Shown here: piece by piece, positions 51,742 to 61,760 of the stretch
Layout: every line of letters begins with the position of its first letter
Numbering within the stretch: the stretch's first letter is position 1
DNA from: Mantis religiosa
Taxonomy: Eukaryota; Arthropoda; Insecta; Mantodea; Mantidae
Length of the DNA stretch: 64,000 bases
Direction of reading: 5' to 3'
Assembly (NCBI GenBank): GCA_030765055.1
Contig: CM060953.1
Span: forward strand, 7,913,800-7,977,799
Program-made: the position numbers and the translations under genes
Notes under the pieces: generated by a model
What the model was told of the DNA's origin: nothing
Databases searched by the model: none
Seen by the model: only the letters and a program-made list of their open reading frames with translations

Positions 51742-54700
51742 CCCGCCTCGGTTGCGTAGTGGTAGCGTGTCTACCTTAGGTTCAAGAAGTCGCGAGTTGC
51801 AATCTCGGTCAGAATGAGTTACCTGGATGAGGGCTCTTACGGAGTGTTCTGTTATCCTGAAAGACCAATGTCGGGTAACTCTAAGATCTGTGGATCCTGG
51901 GCTCATTTAGGCATCATTTCACCCATTCATTCTTCGTCCGATATGACTTAACGTTGGAGGTTTTCTCTTATCCTGAAAGATGAATATCTGGTAACTCTAA
52001 GCTCTATGTATCCTGTACTCATTTGAACATCATTTCATTCATCGTCCGATATGACTTAACGTTGGAGGTTTTCTCTTATCCTCAAAGATGAATGTCTGCT
52101 AACTCTAAGCTCTATGTACCCTGTACTTATTTGAACATCATTTCATTCATCATCCGATATGACTTAACGTTGGAGGTTTTCTCTTATCCTCAAAGATGAA
52201 TGTCTGCTAACTCTAAGCTCTAAGTACCCTGTACTTATTTGAACATAATTTCATTCATCATCCGATATGACTTAACGTTGGAGGTTTTCTCTTATCCTGA
52301 AAGATGAATGTCTGGTAACTCTAAGCTCTATGTACCCTGTACTCATTTGAACATCATTTCATTCATCGTCCGATATGACTTAACGTTGGAGGTTTTCTCT
52401 TATCCTGAAAGATGAATATCTGGTAACTCTAAGCTCTATGTATCCTGTACTCATTTGAACATCATTTCATTCATCGTCCGATATGACTTAACTTTGGAGG
52501 TTTTCTCTTATCCTGAAAGATGAATGTCTGGTAACTCTAAGCTCTATGTATTCTGTACTTGTTTGAACATAATTTCATTCATCGTCCGATATGACTTAAC
52601 GTTGGAGGTTTTCTCTTATCCTGAAAGATGAATATCTGGTAACTCTAAGCTCTATGTATCCTGTACTCATTTGAACATCATTTCATTCATCGTCCGATAT
52701 GACTTAACGTTGGAGGTTTTCTCTTATCCTCAAATATGAATGTCTGCTAACTCTAAGCTCTATGTACCCTGTACTTATTTGAACATCATTTCATTCATCA
52801 TCCGATATGACTTAACGTTGGAGGTTTTCTCTTATCCTGAAAGATGAATGTCTGGTAACTCTAAGCTCTATGTATTCTGTACTTGTTTGAACATAATTTC
52901 ATTCATCGTCCGATATGACTTAACGTTGGAGGTTTTCTCTTATCCTGAAAGATGAATATCTGGTAACTCTAAGCTCTATGTATCCTGTACTCATTTGAAC
53001 ATCATTTCATTCATCGTCCGATATGACTTAACTTTGGAGGTTTTCTCTTATCCTGAAAGATGAATGTCTGGTAACTCTAAGCTCTATGTACCCTGTACTT
53101 ATTTGAACATCATTTCATTCATCATCCGATATGACTTAACGTTGGAGGTTTTCTCTTATCCTGAAAGATGAATGTCTGGTAACTCTAAGCTCTATGTACC
53201 CTGTACTTATTTGAACATCATTTCATTCATCGTCCGATATGACTTAACGTTAGAGGTTTTCTCTTATCCTGAAATATGAATGTCTGGTAACTCTAAGCTC
53301 TATGTACCCTGTACTTATTTGAACATCATTTCATTCATCGTCCGATATGACTTAACGTTGGAGGTTTTCTCTTATCCTGAAAGATGAATGTCTGGTAACT
53401 CTAAGCTCTATGTACCCTGTACTCATTTGAACATCATTTCATTTATCGTGCGATATGACTTAACGTTAGAGGTTTTCTCTTATCCTGAAAGATGAATGTC
53501 TGGTAACTCTAAGCTCTATGTACCCTGTACTTATTTGAACATCATTTCATTCATCGTCCGATATGACTTAACGTTGGAGGTTTTCTCTTATCCTGAAAGA
53601 TGAATGTCTGATAACTCTAAGCTCTATGTACCCTGTACTTATTTGAACATCATTTCATTCATCGTGCGATATGACTTAGCGTTGGAGGTTTTCTCTTATC
53701 CTGAAAGATGAATGTCTGGTAACTCTAAGCTCTATGTACCCTGTACTTATTTGAACATCATTTCATTCATCGTGCGATATGACTTAGCGTTGGAGGTTTT
53801 CTCTTATCCTGAAAGATGAATGTCTGGTAACTCTAAGCTCTATGTACCCTGTACTTATTTGAACATCATTTCATTCATCGTCCGATATGACTTAACGTTG
53901 GAGGTTTTCTCTTATCCTGAAAGATGAATGTCTGGTAACTCTAAGCTCTATGTACCCTGTACTCATTTGAACATCATTTCATTTATCGTGCGATATGACT
54001 TAACGTTAGAGGTTTTCTCTTATCCTGAAAGATGAATGTCTGGTAACTCTAAGCTCTATGTACCCTGTACTTATTTGAACATCATTTCATTCATCGTGCG
54101 ATATGACTTAGCGTTGGAGGTTTTCTCTTATCCTGAAATATGAATGTCTGGTAACTCTAAGCTCTATGTACCCTGTACTTATTTGAACATCATTTCATTC
54201 ATCGTCCGATATGACTTAACGTTGGAGGTTTTCTCTTATCCTGAAAGATGAATGTCTGGTAACTCTAAGCTCAATGTACCCTGTACTTATTTGAACATCA
54301 TTTCATTCACCGTCCGATATGACTTAGCGTTGGAGGTTTTCTCTTATCCTGAAAGATGAATGTCTGGTAACTCTAAGCTCTATGTACCCTGTACTCATTT
54401 GAACATCATTTCATTCATCGTCCGATATGACTTAGCGTTGGAGGTTTTCTCTTATCCTGAAAGATGAATGTCTGGTAACTCTAAGCTCTATGTACCCTGT
54501 ACTCATTTGAACATCATTTCATTCATCGTCCGATATGACTTAGCGTTGGAGGTTTTCTCTTATCCTGAAAGATGAATGTCTGATAACTCTAAGCTCTATG
54601 TACCCTGTACTTATTTGAACATCATTTCATTCATCGTCCGATATGACTTAACGTTGGAGGTTTTCTCTTATCCTGAAAGATGAATGTCTGGTAACTCTAA

Positions 54701-55752
54701 GCTCTATGTACCCTGTACTCATTTGAACATCATTTCATTCATCGTCCGATATGACTTAGCGTTGGAGGTTTTCTCTTATCCTGAAAGATGAATGTCTGAT
54801 AACTCTAAGCTCTATGTACCCTGTACTTATTTGAACATCATTTCATTCATCGTCCGATATGACTTAACGTTGGAGGTTTTCTCTTATCCTGAAAGATGAA
54901 TGTCTGATAACTCTATGCTCTATGTACCCTGTACTTATTTGAACATCATTTCATTGATCGTCCGATTTGACTTAGCGTTGGAGGTTTTCTCTTATCCTGA
55001 AAGATGAATGTCTGGTAACTCTAAGCTCTATGTACCCTGTACTTATTTGAACATCATTTCATTCATCGTCCGATATGACTTAACGTTGGAGGTTTTCTCT
55101 TATCCTGAAAGATGAATGTCTGATAACTCTAAGCTCTATGTACCCTGTACTTATTTGAACATCATTTCATTCATCGTCCGATATGACTTAACGTTGGAGG
55201 TTTTCTCTTATCCTGAAAGATGTATGTCTGATAACTCTATGCTCTATGTACCCTGTACTCATTTGAACATCATTTCATTCATTGTCCGATATGACTGAAC
55301 GTTGGAGGTTTTCTCTTATCCTGAAAGATGAATGTCTGGTAACTCTAAGCTCTATGTACCCTGTACTTATTTGAACATCATTTCATTCATCGTCCGATAT
55401 GACTGAACGTTGGAGGTTTTCTCTTATCCTGAAAGATGAATGTCCGGTAACTCTAAGCTCTATGTACCCTGTACTTATTTGAACATCATTTCATTCATCG
55501 TCCGATATGACTGAACGTTGGAGGTTTTCTCTTATTCTGAAAGATGAATGTCTGGTAACTCTAAGCTCTATGTACCCTGTACTCATTTGAACATCATTTC
55601 ATTCATCGTCCGATAGGACTTAACGTTGGAGGTTTTCTCTTATCCTGAAAGATGAATGTCTGGTAACTCTAAGCTCTATGTACCCTGTACTCATTTGAAC
55701 ATCATTTCATTCATCGTCCGATAGGACTTAACGTTGGAGGACGTAAATAACG
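51742..55752 (+). mobile_element. single SINE family A insertion with an internal 36-unit, 108-bp satellite
   Basis: A tRNA-like head (CCCGCCTCGGTTGCGTAGTG, then GGTTCAAGAAGTCGCG) at 51742-51830 is followed by about 36 body units. The TTGGAGG landmark lies at 51954, 52062 and so on at 108 bp to 55734. The last unit runs into GGAGGACGTAAATAACG and an A-tail, the normal SINE end. AAAAAGGAA occurs just before the head (51730-51738) and at the tail (about 55755-55765), which fits one target duplication. The unit joins AGG of TTGGAGG to AGG of GGATAAGG in the monomer, a 3-bp microhomology. Variant units (GATATGACTTAGCG, CTGATAACTC, CGTGCGATATG) occur in clusters, which shows block duplication. Confidence 0.95.
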
Positions 55753-55765
55753 TAAAAAAAAAGGA

Positions 55766-56164
55766 AACAGTAGCATCTCACCTTCGTTTTAATTTTCCCC
55801 AGTCATAATGAGATGTAGAGAGAAGCTTTTCCCAAAACAAAAATGTCTGGAGAAGAACAGAAGATCGTTTTCGTTTGAAACCTCCAAGGTGTATATTGTT
55901 GTTCACCGCAACAAGGCATAGTGTAGCACGCATTAGCTTTTTATTTACTGTGCGCGTTGTAAATATTAATCGCTCTTTTGTTTATATTTATATATCTGGA
56001 CAAAAAAAGTTTGTTTTGTATAAATTATGAATAAATATGCGATATATTCTAAGATGTATGACTAGTTTGGTATATTACCATTTATCATGACTTTGGTTGT
56101 ATGAGTACGTGCGCGACTACATGGCACTCAATTCCCCTCCTCTATGGAAATAATAATTTCTTGC
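55766..56164. other. unassigned DNA
   Basis: No supported features. Confidence 0.5.
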
Positions 56165-56375
56165 ACACTAGCCGTGTGTAGACAAAGCTTTGAATGAGTA
56201 GAGCCAAACTGAAGAATCCAATACTATAGTCGGGATTTGAATCACGGATCTCCCGCTGTCCGTGCGGTTGCTCTAAGCAACTGAGCTACTATGACCAACG
56301 TGCCGACATGACATTAAATTCTCCAACTGGCTTATGTTTCCCGGTAGACCACTAGGAGTTCTCATATTCTATGTT
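56165..56375 (-). mobile_element. SINE family C copy plus 91-bp-type block
   Basis: The minus strand has a tRNA-like head, GTCATAGTAGCTCAGTTGC, then TTAGAGCAACCGCACGGA. The B box is GTGATTCAAATCCCGAC, and the body is TTCTTCAGTTTGGCTC to ACACGGCTAGTGTGCAAG. On the plus strand, right after it, CCCGGTAGACCACTAGGAG and TTCTCAT is a single copy of the 91-bp unit's start. The combination is mirrored at 58258-58450. Confidence 0.82.
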
Positions 56376-57334
56376 TACAAGACGCAGGTAGCGTTTAACC
56401 CCATCACTACTAACCGTTTTACTGCTTTTTTGACTTAACTTCCGGACTCTAGTGATCACCCTTCGTTACATATTTGTTTTGTAGTAGGATTTTGTATTTC
56501 TCTTATATATATGTATGTTATTTTAAATAATAAATTCTGAGCCATTTTTGACAAAAACAAAACTTTCGAAAACTTTTCCATGAGCATGTACGTGACGCAA
56601 CTTTAGTATTCAACGGACTACTCGACTTGAGTCATGGAGTTCATAAGCACACATAGACTTTTTGTAATAATTTGTTTATTCAGATAGTCCTAAAATATGC
56701 ACCTGTTATAATTCTGTAAGTACGTAGCAGTAGATAACCTGATAAAACGATAGAATTGTTTGGCAACAATCTCTATATGATAATTTGAAGATTTACATAA
56801 ATTCATATTCACCTCGCGTCTTTCCCTCGTCTCTCTTCTGAAGCTGAAATTAGCACCAAACTTTGGGATTTAATGAACAATGAAATGATGTGAAATTAGC
56901 AACATCACGGAAGACAATGACACTTTGGGACATACATTTGAATTTCTAATTTTTACCTTTCTGTCTTGTTTAAGGGGAAGGAACCGCAAAGGGTAAAGAA
57001 TAACCCTCTCACAACTTCCAGCCCTCCAAGTCAAACATTCACACTTTAAATCAGAGATGTCACGTTACGAACGAGGGCAGTCTTTTTCTTCTTCCTCAGA
57101 TTTTACTTAATAGCTTCTAATTAAAGGAACAACAGGCTAACCTGACAGAGAACGTCCGCTGCAGCAAATGGAACGTTCTCGTTATTTGGATGTGACATTC
57201 TGGAAATAGTAAAATTAAGAGCTTAGGTTGAAACTTCAGAAACAACAACATGCGTCTGCATGGATAAGTCGGAAAATGCCTTAAGGCAAAGTAACAATCA
57301 AATGTAGCAAATACTGACGTTTGTATTTCATTAT
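56376..57334. other. unassigned DNA
   Basis: No supported features. Confidence 0.5.
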
Positions 57335-57600
57335 TCTAAACCTAACATGACTTTCTCTGCTCTTGTACAAACTATTCTTACGATTGCTTTATCTATTTCA
57401 ACTTAATTAAATTAAACATGTTACTGTAGGTAAAAGGGAATACATAAACTTTAAGTGACAGTCAAATGTTTTAAACAGCATTTGTCTTTGAAATTACGAG
57501 TACATTCTCTTTGTATGTCCAAGAGATAAAAGAAATGAATAATGATTTCCCATTTAAAAAGTATAATTACCGGAAAATTCAAACAAATATCAGCTGATAC
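57335..57600 (+). repeat. single unit of the 135-bp family with its natural flank
   Basis: TGACTTTCTCTGCTCTTGTAC, GGGAATACATAAACTTTAAG and GACAGTCAAATGTTTTAAA are followed by TTCTCTTTGTATGTCC, AGAGATAAA and ATGAATAATGATTTCC. This is an unamplified copy showing the unit inside a longer dispersed repeat. Confidence 0.8.
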
Positions 57601-57611
57601 ATATATGTACA

Positions 57612-57860
57612 TGCTTAGGCTTTCACGGCCACCGTTAATCCAATAGAATGTATTTCCCGGGCTTGTGGGCTGTGGTCCAGAGGGTGAAAATTCTCCTAAC
57701 GTATCGCTCATGTCTCCGACGAGCATCTTCAGAGGAGCATCTTCAGAGGAGCATATTTCTCTGAAGATGTCTCGTCGGAGATATGAGCGAAACGTCAGGA
57801 GAATTCTCATCCTCTGGACCACGGCCCACAAGCCCGGGAGATAAATTCTATTGAATTCAA
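57612..57860. mobile_element. foldback element with arms of about 100 bp
   Basis: From CAATAGAATGTATTTCCCGG, CTTGTGGGCTGTGGTCCAGAG, GAAAATTCTCCTAACGTATCG to CTCCGACGAGCATCTTCAG on the left, the same sequence returns inverted on the right as CTGAAGATGTCTCGTCGGAG, GCGAAACGTCAGGAGAATTC, TCTGGACCACGGCCCACAAG and ATTCTATTG. The centre repeats GAGCATCTTCAGAGGAGCAT. There is no coding capacity. CTGAAGATG...GCGAAACGTC resembles hairpins found at the ends of some Penelope-like retroelements. Confidence 0.85.
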
Positions 57861-58039
57861 CAATACATTCTATTTAACATGAAAAGTCGTAGCAGAGTGT
57901 TTTAATAAACCCTTTTTGAGAAAATAAAAAATTGAAATGATTTTTCATATGAACTTCATGTACATATATGAGTCAGTTGCAGATTTTAATGCCATGTAAC
58001 AATTAACTTCCATCAATTGTCCTAATAGTGGTCCGAATT
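57861..58039. other. unassigned spacer
   Basis: Nothing is recognised. Confidence 0.5.
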
Positions 58040-58257
58040 ATAAAGTTCTTACAGACAGTAAGTCGCCATTAAGGTTATGATTATTTGGGCTAATCTTGAT
58101 GGGTTGAAATGAAGAGTTGTGCAACCATGAAGTTTCTCTTATACAGAAAAAAACATAAGCGGTAACAAAACAAAAGAAAGGACATAGAGAAAAATATAAG
58201 AAAAGTTCAGGATAGCCATCATAACTCCAATCTTCGGAAGCTTACTAGCTACAAGGT
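58040..58257 (+). repeat. dispersed repeat, copy 2 (first copy at 13091-13350)
   Basis: It shares CTTATACAGAA, AACATAAGCGGTAACAA, CAAAAGAAAG, AAGTTCAGGATAGCCA and ATAACTCCAATC with copy 1 in the same order. It then continues directly into the inverted 91-bp-type block. Confidence 0.8.
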
Positions 58258-58450
58258 AGTTGTCTCATGTGTTTATGAAACTTCTAGTGGTTTACCGGGA
58301 AAAACACGAGTCAGTTGAAGAATTTAGTGTCATGTTGGTATGAAACCATGGTAGATCAACGATTAAGAGCAACAGGACGGAGAACGGGAGATACGTGGTT
58401 CAAATCCTGGCTACAGCATGGAATTCTTCAGTCTGACTATAGACTTCATA
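58258..58450 (+). mobile_element. SINE family C copy preceded by an inverted 91-bp-type block
   Basis: AGTTGTCTCATGTGTTTATG to GGTTTACCGGGAAAAACACG is the inverse of the 24470-24525 sequence. Then comes the tRNA-like head (ACCATGGTAGATCAACG), GTGGTTCAAATCCTGGC (B box) and the body ATTCTTCAGTCTGAC. It is the mirror image of 56165-56375. Confidence 0.82.
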
Positions 58451-58529
58451 TAATAGAAAGAATCTATATAAGATACATTTCTTGTGAAGTGAACCATTTA
58501 CCAGATAGTCCCTCTTATTTGAATTTTCT

Positions 58530-58690
58530 CTAATGAGCAGTCGTTATTCATTTGTTTATCTCTTGGTCATTCAAAGAGAATAAAATTTCTAAGCCACCAT
58601 ATAGTTACTATCTGGTTATAGAGTCACTGAAAGCCTACTGCATTCCCATATTCCGCTTGTAATAAAAGAATTTCCATATTGGATTACATA
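58530..58690 (-). repeat. inverted fragment of the 135-bp family flank and unit end
   Basis: The minus strand reads GGGAATGCAGTAGGCTTTCAGTGA and, after a gap, TTCTCTTTGAATGACCAAGAG and AATGAATAACGACTGCTCAT. These match 14205-14340. Confidence 0.7.
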
Positions 58691-59830
58691 AATTAACGAG
58701 TAGTAGACAGACATTCAGCTTTGTAAAATAAACAATGTGGAGTATTTTCCAAGTTAGACGTTCTTTATATTATATTTTATCTTCCAAGTGAGACGTATTT
58801 GCTTCATATGTTCTTTGCAATGAACTACCTATAGTAAAAACAAGATGGCATTGTGTTTTGACCCTGTTGCTGTACCTCACAGTTTTATGCAGGAGTCATG
58901 TGAGTTTAAGACATAAGATAGTTTTAACAGGCTAAATTTTAAAACTCTGTATCTCCTTGTTGGTGCCTGTTTATTCAATGATAGACAAGTTAGATAAGCT
59001 AAACTAATTAATTCGTCATTCAGTTTCTAAAGTTAACGTTGGGTAAGCCATTTCATAAATATATAAAGATTTAAAGCTTCAAAGAAAAACGGCGTTTTAA
59101 AGAATTGGATTGCATTAACGAAAGCCGATGAGTAAATGTTGCGTTCCGACCAGGAATCGCGTTTTACCTTATGATAAAAACGGAGCACCTGAAAGCGCTT
59201 AACTATGCTAAAGATATTGCTCGGAAATATAGAGAGAGGGAAGGCATAAAGCATGATCAAGAGTATTGCCAGCTCTGTATCCCCCTTCAAAACGTAATAC
59301 AAAAAGATGCTGCTGCGGACCGGCTCTGCTGCTATCCATTACACATATTGCGTCGCCTCTCTCCACGTCTTTGGTCTGCCAGCTCTAATACCCTTTTACA
59401 CCGATGAGTTATCGATTAGTTGGTAGAAGGGGAGGCGGTCAGTTGGCCAGGGGAGGGGAACAAGTACCCAATTACCGCTGCCTTTGTTACCAACAATATC
59501 TTCAACCCAACAAGAAGGCGCAGGCGATAGCGTCTCTTGAGGTATTTGCTTTCTGGAAATCCTTATCCTCCGAATCGGAGGTCTAACCTCACAAAGGGGC
59601 AGAGGAGGTGGCTGTACAAGATCCTATCGGAACCCTACCTTCTCTCCTCATAACCGACCACCCTTTGTATCCTCATATCTCACTCCTTCCTCCTAGAGAG
59701 TACTCCGTTGAACGCATAACCTCAAAATATCTTTTACAGATCCACATGCTAAGTCACCCCTCTGTTATAGTTATCTTTAATACACAGAAACAATAACATA
59801 TATAATAGACTGTTTCATAAACAGTAAGTA
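58691..59830. other. unassigned DNA
   Basis: Short frames (59171-59407, 59404-59586, 59608-59796) overlap or abut but match nothing I know. No gene is supported. Confidence 0.45.
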
Positions 59831-59938
59831 GCTTCTTCTTCTTCTTCTTCTTCTTCTTCTTCTTCTTCTTCTTCATCTTCTTCTTCTTCTTCTTCTTCTT
59901 CTTCTTCTTCTTCTTCTTCTTCTTCTTCTTCTTCTTCC
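59831..59938 (-). repeat. (GAA)n tail of the adjacent LINE, (TTC)n on the plus strand
   Basis: About 36 TTC copies with one or two interruptions lie exactly at the 3' end of the minus-strand LINE, after its NPWIA codons. The tract is therefore best read as that element's expanded simple-sequence tail. Confidence 0.85.
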
Positions 59939-60251
59939 TCTGCAATCCAGGGATTTGGCTCATGGCATGTACCGTTCTCACTCCATCATTCCAATCTATA
60001 GCGTGACCAATATTTCTTCTTGCTTCAGGTTTGTGACTCTACACAATCTTAGGTATTCTATTCTCGTTCCTTCTTTCCATATATTTCTTCCAATTATCTC
60101 TGTTTTATTCAATCTTCTCGTTTAAAACAAATATGTTTTAGTCCATCACGATTAGCTTCATTTCTAATAAGGTATTTTCTTGTGCAGCCTTTCACATTCC
60201 GCAGAAACCTCACTTCAGTGCTCTGTATCTACGATTCACTTCCACATATGT

Positions 60252-60401
60252 TGACACACACATCATAAAAGAAACATCGTGTCACAGTCAGCCATATTTA
60301 TTCAACTACAACAAAAGAACAAAACAAAAGAAAGCATATACATAGAACTCAATGCAAAGAGGAAAGAAAACATATAAACAGAACCCTATCATCATCAGTT
60401 C
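60252..60401. mobile_element. 150-bp insertion nested in the LINE
   Basis: TCCACATATGT occurs at 60241-60251 and 60402-60412 as an 11-bp target duplication. The LINE reading (ILLYGSE to STEVRFLRN) continues across when the insert is skipped. The insert begins TGACACACACATCATAAAAG and ends ATCATCATCAGTTC, with no tRNA head. The orientation is uncertain. It resembles the size and ending of a short retroposed 3' end. Confidence 0.75.
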
Positions 60402-61272
60402 TCCACATATGTAGTAAAATTGGAATCGCCATCGTCTTATAAAATTTCAATTTTGTTTCCTTTCTGCATTTATTTTGTAGTTTTCTTTATTGTACCGCAA
60501 ATTTATTAGAATTTATTAATTTTATATCCCACATCGTTACTTCTGTCTACAGTTATATCACAGCCCAAGTATTTAAGGTGGGAACCTGTGGTAAACTTTC
60601 TCCATCTATACTTATCTTCCACCACTTCCGGTGGTGTGCCATTTCTTTAGTTTTCTCTTCTGAAATGCTTAAATTATATTCTTTACTTATTGTACGCAAT
60701 TTAAATATCTACAGCTCTTTGTAGATTTTCTTCGCTGTTATGAATAATCACAGGATTATCTACATAAAGTAAAATATTTATATGTTTGCTTTTCCTATTT
60801 TTATTTCTGAGGTAATTTCATGTTTCCATTTCTTGATCAAATCGTCCAAATACATGTATATTTTAAGATATTGGAGACAGGCCGAATCCTTATCTGGACC
60901 CCTGGTTCGTCTTTATTTCTTCTGTTTTGAATCCATTTATATTTATTTTTATTCTTGTATCGTTATATAAACACTTTATTCAATTAATTAAATGGAGTTG
61001 TCCATTACATTCCATAATTTACTCATATCCATTAAATCGGAAGCCTTTGCAAAGTCAACGAACGCCACATGCGTTTCTAAATTGACTTCTTGTGTTTTCT
61101 CTAAAATTCTTCTTAAACTAAAAATAGTATTATAACAATATCCACCTTTTTAAAACCAGTAACGGTTCTGTTATAATTTTAAGACGTTCGTTTATTATTC
61201 TTGCATATATCTTATATACGATACTCAAGACGCTAATTTCATTATAATTACTAAATATATTTCTTTATCCTC

Positions 61273-61296
61273 TATATATATATATATATATATATT
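61273..61296. repeat. (TA)n microsatellite within the LINE
   Basis: About 12 TA copies interrupt the LINE between the first and second reverse transcriptase blocks. Confidence 0.9.
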
Positions 61297-61760
61297 ACTT
61301 CTGCCACTGTCCATGAACTAGGAACTTTACAATTTCCCCAGCATTCATTATACGGATGTAATAGTCTTAGATTGACAATTTAATCCAGAGTATTTGATCA
61401 TCTCCACATTTATTTTGTCAGGTCCACAGGTCTTTCTATTATGCTTCATGCTTTCCAAAGCTTTCTGATGTTCCTCTGAATTATTTTTCTTTTCAATCTC
61501 TTCATAATTTCTCTCTTTTTTTCTTCTTTATACTTCAATGTCTTATAGTACTGTACCCACTGTTCCTTTCAATAACATTGATATTTGCTTCTCGATTAAA
61601 ATATGATAATATTTGTCTTCCATGCACATAATTCTCTATTAATGAATAATTTCTATGAATCTTGATGAGTTTTCCTAGTTAGCTGTTTTACATAATTCCG
61701 TTTCATTCTATATTCTTCTTTAGCTTCTTCTGTTTTATGCCTTTTAACTAACATTAGTTT

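Larger units (their letters stand above)
59940..61760 (-). pseudogene. LINE reverse transcriptase remnant
   Basis: Reading leftward from 61760 in several frames: KRHKTEEAKEEYRMKRNYVK; ALESMKHNRKTCGPDKIN and NECWG..VPSSWTVAE; after an AT tract, ISVLSIVYKIYARIINERLK; TRSQ/ETHVAFVDFAKASD (a core polymerase motif with F.DF.KA); a YADD-box-like LLYVDNPVIIHNSEENLQ; IDGESLP and LGCDITVD; MAIPILLYGSE-type sequence and STEVRFLRNVKGCTRK. It ends PNPWIAEEE at the GAA tail. Frames shift many times. No endonuclease or RNase H is seen here. It is a different LINE family from those at 25.8 and 34.8 kb. Confidence 0.85.

Noticed and set aside
51742..55752. Protein-coding tandem repeat in the 108-bp array
   Set aside because: The period is divisible by three, so short frames such as 55116-55298 appear, but stops are frequent and the unit is a SINE body.
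59754..59981. Lysine-rich small protein
   Set aside because: It is a translation of the GAA/TTC microsatellite tail of the LINE.
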